A stretch of DNA of 64,000 bases from contig NC_084463.1 of the NCBI RefSeq assembly GCF_027409185.1, positions 157,577,369 to 157,641,368 of the forward strand. The letters are read 5' to 3'. This DNA is from Cynocephalus volans (Eukaryota > Chordata > Mammalia > Dermoptera > Cynocephalidae). Below, piece by piece: positions 34,876 through 45,974 of the stretch. Under the pieces are notes generated by a model that searched no databases, was not told the DNA's origin, and worked only from the letters and a program-made list of their open reading frames with translations. The translations under genes and the position numbers were made by a program. Numbering within the stretch: the stretch's first letter is position 1; the number at the start of each line of letters is the position of its first letter.

Positions 34876-36391
34876 TAAATAGGCTCCCTGCCTCACTTCC
34901 CTGGTTGGAATATTTGCTTGCTTAGTTCTGCTCTTCTATTTATTAATAAGATTAAGTCTATTGCCAGAAGGTTTTAATTTCTTTGCTTGCCATCATTAAC
35001 TTCTAACAGCATATATTCACTTTTATTAGTTTTATTATTCTTCTGTCTTATATACTCAGGCCTTAAGACACCTTTGTTGCCCAACTATATGGTGATTGGC
35101 TCAAAGGGCCAATCTATCTAAATGTTGGATCTGTATCCATCACAAGCATGTGGAGGCAGAATCTAGTTTAACTGGAGGACCTTTGCCTTTGGTGACATTG
35201 TTTGATCAAACAGGAAAACAGGAGGAGACTCCCACACAGCTTATGCTACCACTTATAAGACTGGGTGTGAGTCCAGGCCTCACTTATAGTGAGGAGAGGC
35301 AGAAGATGGGTGCACAGACAGAACAGCCCACTGGCCTGAGCCCTTAGGGCAAATCCAGACTTTGCTCTTTAAAACTGCATTTTCATTCTGAAATTTTTAT
35401 GGGCTTGGTCCCATTCCAGGATTCCTCAATCACACATCCCTCTGTAATTTTACTTTAAAATATAACCAAACAAGGCATTCACATTCCTGGTGGACAATAA
35501 GACCAAGTTGGACTACTGGGCTTAGAATGTCACCTTCACCTGGGGAAATAAACATAAAAATGGCACAGGGAGATGAGAAACCAAAATAAATATTCTAAAT
35601 GAAACTGATTCAGACAGGTTTAACTTGGGGATAGACCTACAGTCAGGGGTCCCGTGGGTAGTCAATGATTTGGGGATATTTTTCAGCTATACCAATACCA
35701 CAAACCCTCAACCAGTCATACCAACTATGATTTTTAGAAAACTTAGATGCCAATTTAATCACTCACACAACCAGTCTTAGCCCTGGGGGCACTATCACCC
35801 TCTTTGTGTTGATGATAAAAGGCCAAGGTACCACCTGGCTTCCCTCACTCACCCTAGGGCAGAATGGGATCCTGCATTAGATCCTGAGATTTTTTATATG
35901 AATACCACACATACCAAAGTTTAGGTTTGGGGAGCAACTATTGCAGTGTCCCTAAAAGGGACAGCCTATTATTCTTATGTGAATCCAACCTCTATCACCT
36001 CTTACCTATATTTGTAGGGGAACCTGTACAGTAGTTGCTGTTGTGCCAGAAGCTAACAGTCTTCTCTCTTTAGGGCCTTCTGCTAAGATTCCCACTTTAG
36101 GATCCTTTCTTTCTATGGCTACTTGGGATCCCCATAAGAAAAGGGACTTACACTCTGAAAACTAGATTTTGGAATCTTAACTAATAACACAAACATTGAC
36201 CATTCTGGAATTGGATATACTATCTGCAGGGGTCTGTTCTCATTCATAGGGATTGCAAGTCAAGACAAATTCATTTATAACTTATCTATTCTAATCCAGG
36301 AATTATAAAAAGCAACAGTCACTGCCATAGAACAGCAACAGAGAGCCATAAGTTCCCTAGGAGAAAGAGTTTTACAAAATAGATGGGCCCT

Positions 36392-36501
36392 GGGCCGGCC
36401 CGTGGCTCACTCGGGAGAGTGCGGTGCTGATAACACCAAGGCCCCGGGTTCGGATGCCATATAGGGATGGCCGGTTCGCTCACTGGCTGAGTGTGGTGCT
36501 G
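36392..36501 (+). mobile_element. Dimeric tRNA-Ile-derived SINE (CYN-like), tail-less
   Basis: Two head-to-tail tRNA-Ile-like units: 'ggccggcccgtggctcactcgggagagtgcggtgctgataacacc' and 'ggccggttcgctcactggctgagtgtggtgctg'. A box and B box ('gggttcggat') are visible. The 18-bp duplication ACAAAATAGATGGGCCCT flanks it exactly (36374-36391, 36502-36519). The second unit stops at the anticodon arm and no A tail follows. Confidence 0.9.
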
Positions 36502-36629
36502 ACAAAATAGATGGGCCCTTAATATATTAACCATTGAAGTAAGTGGCATTTGTGCTTTGCTAGGAGAAAAATGCTCTTTCTATATTAATAGTTCTGGACC
36601 AGTTGTCAAAGATTTAGAAGTTTTTTAGG

Positions 36630-36945
36630 GAGATGTTCAGCAGGGGAGGCGGAAGCTCTGCAGAGACCACACACCCTGCAGTGCTGGCCTGCAACCCAGC
36701 ACGTAGGCCTCACATCCACCACCCAACTCCACCCCGGGCCCAGCCAAGTGTGCGCAGAGCAGGGAGACGTCCAGCAGGGGAGGCAGAAGCTCCACAGAGA
36801 CCACACACCCTGTGGTGCCGGGGCACGATCCAGCAGCCTGGCCAAGTGTGGGTGGAGCAAGGAGACGTCCAGCAGGGGAGGTGGAAGCTCCACAGAGACC
36901 ACATCCCCTGAGGTGCCGGTGCACGACCCAGCAGCCCGGCCGAGT
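36630..36945 (+). repeat. Tandem units in the L1 5'UTR
   Basis: Three copies each start with GAGA(C/T)GT(C/T)CAGCAGGGGAGG at 36630, 36764 and 36862. The first is longer (134 bp against 98 bp). They are GC-rich against an AT-rich background and probably carry the L1 promoter, as tandem 5'UTR units do in some other mammals. Confidence 0.85.
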
Positions 36946-37123
36946 GCATGCTGACCAGACAGGCACCTCCCCAGAGAGGCCCAAGACCTGAGGCAACCAC
37001 GCACACAAGGCAGTAGTGGCCAACTGAGCAGACACTGAGGTAGCCATACCAAATTGGCAACCCCAGCAACGTCCTAGCCAGGCAATCATGCCAAACCAGT
37101 AGACTGTGACACCCCCTGCCACA

Positions 37124-38118
37124 ATGACTAAACATCAAAGGAAAGATACCAGAAATATGAAAAATCAAGAAAGTACACCACCAAAGGGTAACAACTCTCG
37201 AGCTCTAGATCCTATAGAACAAGAAGCCTTTGAAATATCTGACAAGGAATTTTGAGTGATAATTCTTAGGAAACTGATTGAGATACAAGAAAACTCACCT
37301 AGACAACATGATGAAATGAGGAAAAGTATACAGGACCTGAAAGAAAAAATGTACAAGGAAATCAATGCCCTGAAAAAGAATGTGGCACAGCTTGCCAAGC
37401 TGAAGAATTCATTCAACAAAATAAAAACATAACAGAGAGTTTAACCAGCAGGCTTGCAGAAGTAGAAGAGAGAACTTCTGACCTTGAAGATTGGCTATTT
37501 GAAATAACACAGGCAGACAAAAAAAAGAAAAAAAGAATTAAAAGCATTGAAGAAAATCTAAGAAAGATATCAGAAAACCTTAAGCACTCAAATATCTGAG
37601 TCATGGGTATTCCAGAAGGGGAAGAAAAAGGAGATTGCATTGAAAACATATTCAGCAAAATAGTGGCAGAAAACTTCCTGGTTATTGGAAAAGACACAGA
37701 TCTTCAGATTCAAGAAGCTCAAAGATCCCCAAACGTATTCAACCCAAAAAGGTCTTCTCCAAGACATGTTATACTCAAATTGGCAAAACTCAAAGACAAA
37801 GAGAGAATCTTAAAAGCTGCAAGAGAGAAGCGTCAAATCACCCATAAGGGAACCAGAATCAGACTAACATCAGACTTTTCATCACAAACACTAGAAGCCA
37901 GAAAGGAATGGGATAATATATTCCAAATACTAAAAGACAGAGATTGCCAGCAAAGAATACTCTACCCCGCAAAGCTATCCTTCCAAAATGAAGGGCAAAT
38001 AGTATATTTCTCAGACAAACAAAAACTGCAAAAGTTCACTACCACACGACCACCCTTAAAAGAAATTCTCAAGGGAGTACTGGGTTTGGTACCTGAAAAA
38101 CAACTATCACTGCCATAA
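37124..38118 (+). pseudogene. L1 ORF1 (RNA-binding protein), frame-broken
   Basis: Starts at ATG (MTKHQRKD) after the 5'UTR. The first third is a coiled-coil-like segment with an in-frame TGA near 37255 and a later frameshift. From 37603 to 38118 the frame is open and covers the RRM and C-terminal domain (LQIQEAQRSPNVFNPKR, KLAKLKDKERILKAAREK, AKLSFQNEGQI). The family protein forms trimers that coat L1 RNA. Confidence 0.9.
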
Positions 38119-38299
38119 AAACCCAAGAGAAATCAAAACCCACTAGTATAATAAAAAAGGCATCCATGAAGAGAGAACAAACAAACACACAAAGGGCTAA
38201 CTACAACCAAAGGAAAAAACAAATGCAGAAAACAAACAGTAAATCAGAAAGAAAGGAACAAAAGACACCAAAGACATCCAAACAAAAATCAAGAACATG

Positions 38300-41200
38300 C
38301 TAGGAGTAAATCAACACTTTTTGATAACAACTCAATGTAAAAGGATTAAATTCCCCAATCAAAAGACACAGACTGGCTCACTGGATTAAAAAGGAGGACC
38401 CAATTATATGCTGCCTTCAAGAGACCCACCTCACCTATAAAGACTCACATAGACTAAGAGTGAAAGGATGATAAAAGATTTACCATGCAAACAGAAATGA
38501 AAAATGAGCTGAAGTAGCTACCCTTATATCTGATAAAATAGACTTTAAATTAAAAACCACAAAAAGAGATAATGAGGGCCACTACATAATGATAAAAGGA
38601 TTCATCCATCAAGAAGATATAATGATCATAAATATATGCTCACCCAAAGTTGGAGCAGCCAGATTTATAAAGCAAACCGTATTAGACCTAAAGAAGGAAA
38701 TAGACACTAATACCATAATAGCAGGGGACCTGAACACCCCACTATCAATATGGACAGATCATCTAGGCAAAGAATTGGCAGAGAAACACAAGATCTAAAC
38801 AACACACTAGACCAATTGGAATTGGCAGATATCTACAGAACATTCCATCCAACAACCTCAGAATATTCATTCTTCTCATCAGCACATGGATCATTCTCCA
38901 GGATAGAGAGAAAAAAAATTAGGTCACAAATCAAATCTCAACAAACTCAAACAAATTGGAATTATCCCATGTATTTTTTCAGACTGCAATGGATTAAAAT
39001 TAGAAATCAATAACAAACAAAATTCTGGAAACTATACAAACACATGGAAATTAAACAGCATTCTACTTAAAGCCATATGGGTCCAAGAAGAAATCAAACA
39101 GGAAATCAAAAAATTTATTGAAACTAATGAAAATAATGATACATCATACCAAAACCTGTGGGATACTGAAAAAGCAGTACTAAGGGGGAAATTCATCACA
39201 TTAAATGCTTACTTCAGAAGAATCAAAAGATGGTAAGTGAGCAACCTAACACTGAATCTTAAAGAACTAGAAAAAGAAGAACAATCCAAACCCAAAGTTA
39301 GCAGATGGAAAGAAATCATTAAGATCAGAGAAGAACTTAATGAAATTGAAACCCAAAAAGCAATACAAAAGATCAATGAATCAAAAAGTTGGTTTTTAAA
39401 AAAGATAAATAAAATTGACAAACCATTAGCACAACTAACTAAAAAAAGAAGAGAGAAGATCCAAATAACAAAAATTAGAAATGAAAAAGGCGATATTACA
39501 ACTGATCATCTGAAATACAAGGAATCATTTGAGACTACTATAAACAACTATATGCCAACAAATTTGAAAATTTGGAGGAAATGGATAAATTTCTGGACCA
39601 ACACAATCTACCAAAACTGAGTCAAGAAGATGTAGAAAATCTGAACAGAACAATAACAATAAAAGAAATTGAAGCTGTTATCAGAAGGCTCCCAACAAAG
39701 AAAAGCCCAGGACCAGATGGATTCACAGCAGAATTTTACCAAACACTCAAAGAGGAATTCACACCAATTCTCTACAAACTATTCCAAAAGATTGAAACAG
39801 AGACAAATCTCCCAAACTCATTCTATGAAGCAAACATCACCCTGATACCAAAACCAGGTAAAGATACAACTAAAAAAGAAAACTACAGGCCGATATCCTT
39901 GATGAATATAGATGCAAAAATCCTCAATAAAATACTAGCTAACAGAATACAGTAACACATACGTAAAATTATACACCACAATCAATTCGGATTCATCCCA
40001 GGGATTCAAGGTTGGTTCAACATATGCAAATCAATACATGTGATACACCATATCAATAAAATCAAACAGAAGGACCATATGATCATCTCTATAGATGCTG
40101 AAAAAGCATTTGATAAAATTCAACATTTATTCATGACAAAGACCCGCTATAAGCTAGGTATAAATGAAAGTATCTCAACATAATTAAAGCCATATATGAT
40201 AAACCCACTACCAATATCATCCTGAATGGGGAAAAGCTGAAAGCTTTTCCTTTAAGAACAGGAACTAGACAAGGATGCCCACTCTCACCACTCCCATTCA
40301 ACATAGTGTTGGAAGTACTAGCCAGAGCAATCAGAGAAGAGAAGGAAATAAAGGGCATCCAGATTGGAAAAGATGAAGTCAAACTGTCCCTGTTTGCAGA
40401 TGACATGATCCTATATATCAAACAGCATAAAGCCTCTACAAAAGAACTCTTGGACTTGATAAATGATTTCATCAAAGCAGCAGGATACAAAATCAACACC
40501 CAAAATCAGTAGCTTTTCTATTCTACAATAGTGAACATGCAGAGAGGGAAATCAAGAAAGCCTGCCCATTTACAATAGCCACCAAAAAAATAAAATACTT
40601 TGGAACTGAATTAACCAAGGATGTGAAAAATCTCTATAATGAGAACTACAAACCACTGATGAGAGAAATCAGAGAGGATACAAGAAGATGGAAAGATATC
40701 CCATGCTCTTGGATTGGAAGAATCAACATTGTGAAAATGTCCGTACTACCCAAGGTGATATACAAATTCAATGCAATCCCTATCAAAATTCCAATGACAG
40801 TTTTCTCTGAAATGGAAAACACTATCCAGACATTTATATGGAATAAAAAAGACCATGCATAGCCAAAGCAATGCTGAGCAAAAAAATAAAGCTGGAGGCA
40901 TAACACTACCTAACTTTAAACTATACTACAAAGCTATAATAGCCAAAACAGCATGGTACTGGCATAAAAACAGACACACTGATCAATGGAATAGAATAGA
41001 GAATCCAGAAATCAACCCACACACCTACAGACATCGGATCTTTGACAAAGGCTCCAAGCCTATACACTGGAGAAGAGACTGCCTCTTCAGCAAATGGTGC
41101 TGGGATAACTGGATATCCATATACAGGAGAATGAAACTAGACCCATACCTCTCACCATATACTAAAATCAACTCAAAATGGATTAAAGAATTAAATATAC

Positions 41201-42118
41201 ACCCTGAAACAATAAAACTTCTTAAAGAAACTTAGGAGAAACACTTCAGGAAGTAGGACTGGACACAGACTTCATGAATACGACCCCAAAAGCATGGGCA
41301 ACCAAAGGAAAAATAAACAAATGGGATTATATCAAACTAAAAAGCTTCTGCACAGCAAAAGAAACAATTAACAGAATTAAAAGACCACCAACAGAGTGGG
41401 AGAAAATATTTGCAAAATATACATCTGACAAAGGATTAATATCCAGAATATACAAGGAACTCAAACAACTTTATAAGAAAAAAACAAGCAACCCAATTAA
41501 AAAATGGGCAAAAGAGCTAAATAGGCCTTTCTCTAAGGAAGATATACGAATGGCCAACAGACATATGAAAAAATGCTCAACATCACTCAGCATTCAGGAA
41601 ATGCAAATCAAAACCACACTGAAATACCATCTCACCACAGTTAGGATGGCTAATATCCAAAAGACTGTGAATGATAAATGCTGGCGAGGTTGCAGAGAAA
41701 AAGGAACTCTCATACATTGTTGGTGGGACTGCAAAATTGTGGAGCCTCTATGGAAAATGGTATGGAGGTTCCTCAAACAATTGCAGATAGATCCACCATA
41801 TGACCCAGCTATCCCACTGCTGCGAATATACCAGAGGAATGGAAATCATCAAGTCGAAGGTATACCTGTTCCCCCATGTTCATCGCAGCACTCTTTACAA
41901 TAGTGAAGAGTTGGAACCAGCCCAAATGTCCATCATCTGATGAGTGGATACGGAAAATGTGGTATATCTACACAATGGAATACTACTCAGCCATTAAAAA
42001 AATGAAATACTGCCATTTGCAACGACATGGATGGACCTAGAGAGAATTATATTAAGTGAAACAAGTCAGGCACAGAAAGAGAAATATCACATGTTCTCAC
42101 TTATTGGTGGGAGCTAAT
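38300..42118 (+). pseudogene. L1 ORF2 (endonuclease and reverse transcriptase), decayed
   Basis: Landmarks occur in order, in changing frames. Endonuclease: CCLQETHLTYKDTHR, then IIAGDLNTPLS at 38718-38750 and [27 protein letters not shown] at 39698-39742, [20 protein letters not shown], the catalytic FADDM at 40396-40410. C-terminal part: [31 protein letters not shown] and the Cys-rich [18 protein letters not shown] near 41680. About ten separate open segments show many frameshifts and stops. FADD itself is intact. Confidence 0.9.
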
Positions 42119-42757
42119 AATAAATAAATAAATACACAAAAAACCGGGGTGGGGGACTGATGAAGACACAACAATTACAATTCCTTGAAGTTGATACGAC
42201 AAGCGAACAGAAAGGAGGTTGTTAGGAGGGAGGGGGGAGAGGAAGAAGGGAGGAAAGTTTTGGTAATTGGCCACAATAATCAATCACATTTTATACTGAC
42301 AAAATAAAAAAATCACAAATAATAAAAAATTAAAATTTTTTTAAAAATTATAAAAAAGAAATTTTTAAAGAGAATATTAAAATTTTAAATAGATCAGAGC
42401 CTTGGCTCTGGACTGGAGTATTAAAGAATCTGTTTAGCTGGATGTCAGAGAAAATTGGATCAATATTAATGTCGGGCCTTTGATTTCTAATGATTGTAAT
42501 AATGGTAGGTTTAAGTATTTGGTTACTATACAAAGTTATTCTTGCTTGCTGTAATCGGTGTTTATCATTCTCTCTTTTCATAGATCACGCCACTGCAAAT
42601 GATAATAACCTATCCTCCCAAGACTCTGGATCTCAGAGAAATCTTACAGTTAAGTGCAAAACAATTCCATTCCTCTAACCTCGATCTATGCACACTAGTC
42701 AGCAGAAAGTAGTTAGAGTAGTCGTCACCCCAATTCCCTCAGTAATGAGGAATGTCT

Positions 42758-42773
42758 AAAAGAAAGAAGGGAC
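42758..42773 (+). promoter_or_regulatory. Polypurine tract of the provirus
   Basis: AAAAGAAAGAAGGGAC directly before the TGAAAC start of the 3' LTR, the expected plus-strand primer position. Confidence 0.75.
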
Positions 42774-43369
42774 TGAAACCAGCTGCTGACCAGCCCAGAT
42801 AATTGGCTCAGCTGAATAATTTGTTATCCTTTTAAGATTAAAAAAAAAAGTGACTTTCAAGTTTCCTGTAACGGTCAGATGATTGTTAATCACTTTTGCT
42901 TAAGTTGTCTTGCAGAAGCCTCAGAGGCCCTGATGCAAGATAGACATGCACAGAGGAGACCTGTTGACCTCCAGATGGCACGAGGAAACAAAGTCACACC
43001 CCACCCCCACCCCCAAGGAACAAAAATTCAGAGCTTTACCGGAACCAGAATGCCAGGTATGGTTAAAAAGTGAGTGGTCTAATCATTTGTTGCAGGATGA
43101 GTGGGAAAGGGAGGAGACTGGGATGTGTTATCTCCCACCGATCAGCTCCTGGCAACTTATGTTTTTTGTTGTTTTATTTACACTTCTTTATACTTTGAGC
43201 TTCCTATAAAAACAAGTCACTCTTTTTGGTCAGAGAGAGAGATCTGAGTAATCTCCCGTCTCCTTGGAGACTGGTCGTGCAGTAAAGCTCTCTCTTTTCA
43301 CAACAGCCTGCATGTCACAGTGTTTGGCTTTCTGTACACATTGGGCAGTGAGCCCATTGCTCAGTAACA
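42774..43369 (+). mobile_element. 3' LTR of the provirus
   Basis: A 596-bp LTR from TGAAACCAG to AGTAACA, followed by CTAC. TATAAAAA at 43205-43212 and AGTAAA at 43281-43286. A C-rich stretch (cacaccccacccccacccccaagg) near 42993 marks U3. Aligns along its whole length with 24418-25006. Confidence 0.9.
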
Positions 43370-43373
43370 CTAC

Positions 43374-44255
43374 CATGTTAGGACCAATGACATGGGGACA
43401 TCTATGCAGGTGTATCTAACCTCTTCCTGATGACATCCCTATTTACAGAGAACCTCCAGGGGCATTAGAGAGGGTGTTAGGTTTCTCCAGGCATCAGCCA
43501 AGATCAGTGATCACCGCCTCTGATCACTGGGGCAGGATGCAGATTGACTGAAGCTCTTTGCAGGTGTTCAGAATGAGTTCCTCCCACCCCAAGGCCTGGG
43601 TTCCTTGAATCCATGCACAGGAACCCTCTCTGGAAGGGACATCAAATTGTCTTTGCTTATTCCTTATTGTATTCCATTTGTGTCTCCCTTCCCTGGAAAG
43701 GAGGAACAGGTATAGCCCCAGTTTCTATTAAATCTCTGAGAACAATGACCACCAAGTAAAAGAGATAACCCAACCCCAGTTAGAGAATGCAACTCCTCCA
43801 TCCATTTCAGCAGAACTAATGAGACCGCAGTCTTAATCTATAAATTCATGACTGATTGAGCACATAAACCATGCTTGTGCAGGCCAACAAGGAAAGAGAT
43901 GAAAAGCCCAAGATTTCTGCTCTCAAAGATGTGCAGATCTGAGAAGAAGTAAAGTGAAAAGAGGTAAACTTGTTAAAATTAGATACACGGAGTAACATAC
44001 ATGAGGATAAACCAACAAGAAGTCATTTATTAGAAAGGAAAGTGGGAAGTGGTCTTGTATAAAATAGTCTCCTTTCAGCCAGGTAAACACACACAGAGTG
44101 AGAGAGAATGTTCCATCAGTGCTTTTGTGAGGTTCAGATGCGGTTATGAGTGAGGTGGTTTCTTTAGTGCATTCAAATTCTCCAGATTTCCAGTCCCAGG
44201 CATGGGCCAAGTTCCAGGACTGCCAAGGCACATGCTAGAGAGATGTCCAGGTTGT
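43374..44255. other. Unique intergenic sequence
   Basis: No gene, repeat family or splice-flanked exon that I can support. Confidence 0.35.
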
Positions 44256-44257
44256 CT

Positions 44258-44612
44258 TAGAGCAGCACTTTTCCAAGTGTGTTCCCCAGACCAGCAGCAT
44301 CAGTATCACTGGGAACATGTTAGGAATATAAATTTTTGAACCTCACCTCAGACTTCCTTCTCAGAAACTCAGGGGTGGGGCCAAGAATCTATGTTTTATC
44401 AAGACCCCCAGCTGAGTCTGGCCAGTTTACTCAGTTAGTTACAGCATGCTGTTACCAAGGCCAAGCTTTCAGATCCCCATATGAGCCCGCTGCCAAAATA
44501 ACAATAATAACAACAACAAGAAAATTAAAATCTATCATTTAATAATAATAATAATAATAAAGACCTCCAGCTGATTCTGATTCACACTATCTTCAAGAAG
44601 CACATTCTTGGA
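44258..44612 (+). repeat. MER5A hAT-Charlie fossil, split by a SINE
   Basis: Matches the MER5A order: 'gcagcacttttccaagtgtgttccccagaccagcagcatcag', 'tcactgggaacatgttaggaatataaattt', 'agaaactcaggggtggggccaagaatctatgtttt', then after the SINE 'cctccagctgattctgattcacact'. Confidence 0.85.
44420..44559 (+). mobile_element. tRNA-Ile-derived SINE (monomer) with A/T-rich tail
   Basis: 'ggccagtttactcagttagttacagcatgctgttaccaaggcc' and a degraded B box, then a tail of ACA/ATA triplets ending in (AAT)n. The duplication AAGACCCCCAGCTGAGTCT / AAGACCTCCAGCTGATTCT flanks it (44401-44419, 44560-44578). Confidence 0.85.
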
Positions 44613-45650
44613 GCATCTGCTATTCACCCTCAGGCCTTAGATTGGAGACTGTGAAAGCAATCAAAATTTTCCAGTACCTCCTGTCCTTTATTTCTTGAGC
44701 ACTGCCATACCAATACTATACCTGTCACCTTCTCGGCTTATGTCACATTCTCTGTTAAATACAGGGATACAGCAAGGAGGGGGTCTTGGAAGAAAGTAAG
44801 AGTGAGTGTCCTAATACAAAGCCTGGAATATCAAACACAGTTTTCTAAACAAGGTGTCCATTGATTGAACTTGAATGAGGAACAGAAACTGTCCAGGTGG
44901 ATCAGGGTAGATGAAGAGTTAGGCAGAACAAGGACATGGAGCCTATGATGTTACCTCTGGAAGCAACTTAGAGAACATCTGGGTCTCTCCCAGCACTCTC
45001 ACCTATTCCACAGATGAGCATCCTTCCCACATCCACCCTACTCCTTTGTGCCCATGTTCCTAAGCCTCAATAAAACACATTTCCCTGTGCTCCTGTGAAT
45101 GTGGACATTTATGTGAAAACTAATGAACAGGACTCCTATACATCTTTCACCCCTTTGCACACACGCCCCCAGAATTACCTTTTCTCCACCCCTTGTTGGC
45201 TAAGTGAAATTTCATACCTATGACCCCCTTCCTTCATCATAAGCCAAATACATCTTGATCCCCCAATGGAACACAAGTTCTTCTCAGAGTGATAGCATTG
45301 AGCCCCAGGGGCAATGGGATTGTTGAGTCCCCCCAAAGGGATTCCATTGAAGGAGCTCATCCATGTGCTTCCAGACACCAGTGCTCTGCTCTGCTCCCCA
45401 CATTTCACAGTAATCTCTATTTACCCAAAGAGTAATCATACAGTGCAGTGTAACTCAGGTCATGAAGGAGCCCCCTACTCTTTGCTATGGGTTGTTTTCT
45501 TGTACCTGAACTCTGCAATCCATCTGCCTTTCAAAATCATTTCCACTTCCTCATCATCTCTGATATGGACTTGGCTAGGAACTGTTTCTTCATTGATGGT
45601 CCCTTGACTGGGTCTTCCAAATAACAAATTGTTAGAATCGTGATCATTTC
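44613..45650. other. Unique intergenic sequence
   Basis: Open frames here (for instance 45175-45408 on the minus strand) are short and match nothing I recognise. Confidence 0.3.
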
Positions 45651-45747
45651 TTCGTAAACCATTAACCAAACATATATTTTGTGTCAGGCACTGTTCTTGT
45701 CACTGGGGATACGTCAGTGAAGAAAACATTCAAAAATCCCTGCCATC

Positions 45748-45974
45748 ATGAATCTTGTATTTTGTAGAGGAGAGAGAAATAATTGACAAAATAAAGTAAA
45801 ATTCTAATACACTGGAAAAATATGAAGAAAAATAAAGGCTAGGAAAAGGATAGCATCACATGAAGCTTGTATTTTGTAGAGGAGAGAGAAATAATTGACA
45901 AAATAAAGTGGTAAAATTCTAATACACTGGAAAACTATGAAGAAAAATAAAGGCTAGGAAAAGGATAGCATCAC
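45748..45974 (+). repeat. Tandem duplication of a 112-bp unit
   Basis: 45748-45859 is repeated at 45860-45974 with only a few differences (a GGT insertion, scattered substitutions). The unit starts ATGAA(T/G)CTTGTATTTTGTAG. It lies in an old mammalian interspersed repeat that starts near 45670 ('ggcactgttcttgtcactggggatac'). Confidence 0.95.

Larger units (their letters stand above)
36627..42356 (+). mobile_element. L1 LINE, near full length, with tandem-repeat 5'UTR
   Basis: A 5.7-kb L1 inserted in env: tandem 5'UTR units (36630-36945), ORF1 (37124-38118), ORF2 (about 38300-42118), a 3'UTR with a G-rich tract, and an A-rich tail. Flanks AGAAGTTTTTT (ending about 36626) and AGAAATTTTTA (from about 42357) appear to be a degraded target duplication. 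Both ORFs carry stops or frameshifts, so it is inactive. Confidence 0.9.
34880..42681 (+). pseudogene. env: Proviral env remnant, split by a SINE and an L1
   Basis: The surface subunit is decayed. A CWIC motif (about 35128) and GTCTVVAVVPEA (about 36017-36052) are the clearest landmarks. The transmembrane subunit has a heptad region ending LGERVLQNRWA (36357-36389) and then, after the SINE, LTIEVSGICALLGEKCSFY up to 36627. The family's CX6CC is CX6CS here. The L1 follows, and env resumes at about 42367 with KENIKILNRSEPWLW, then a hydrophobic anchor FLMIVIMVGLSIWLLY near 42487, and ends by 42681. Stops and frameshifts abound. The parent protein would mediate receptor binding and fusion; this copy cannot. 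Confidence 0.8.
24418..43369 (+). mobile_element. Gammaretrovirus-like (class I) endogenous provirus, multiply interrupted
   Basis: Two related LTRs in the same orientation bound gag, pro, pol and env remnants in retroviral order. The 4-bp target duplication CTAC flanks the whole (24414-24417 and 43370-43373). The single Cys-His box in gag, the DLYNWKNN capsid block and the LQNR / CX6C region in env place it near gammaretroviruses. Without later insertions its length would be about 8-9 kb. It is disrupted by elements at 25914-26517, 28821-30910, 31340-31382, 32402-32808, 34455-34875, 36392-36501 and 36627-42356. Numerous stops, frameshifts and lost catalytic residues show it cannot make virus. 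Confidence 0.93.

Noticed and set aside
36392..36501. A genuine tRNA-Ile gene
   Set aside because: The unit is duplicated head to tail, diverged in the arms, flanked by a target duplication and located inside an env remnant, so it is a SINE. The same holds for 44420-44559 and 50024-50157.
36637..37122. Long minus-strand open frames (up to 161 codons)
   Set aside because: They run through the GC-rich tandem 5'UTR units of the L1, where repeated sequence keeps several frames open. No domain is recognisable.
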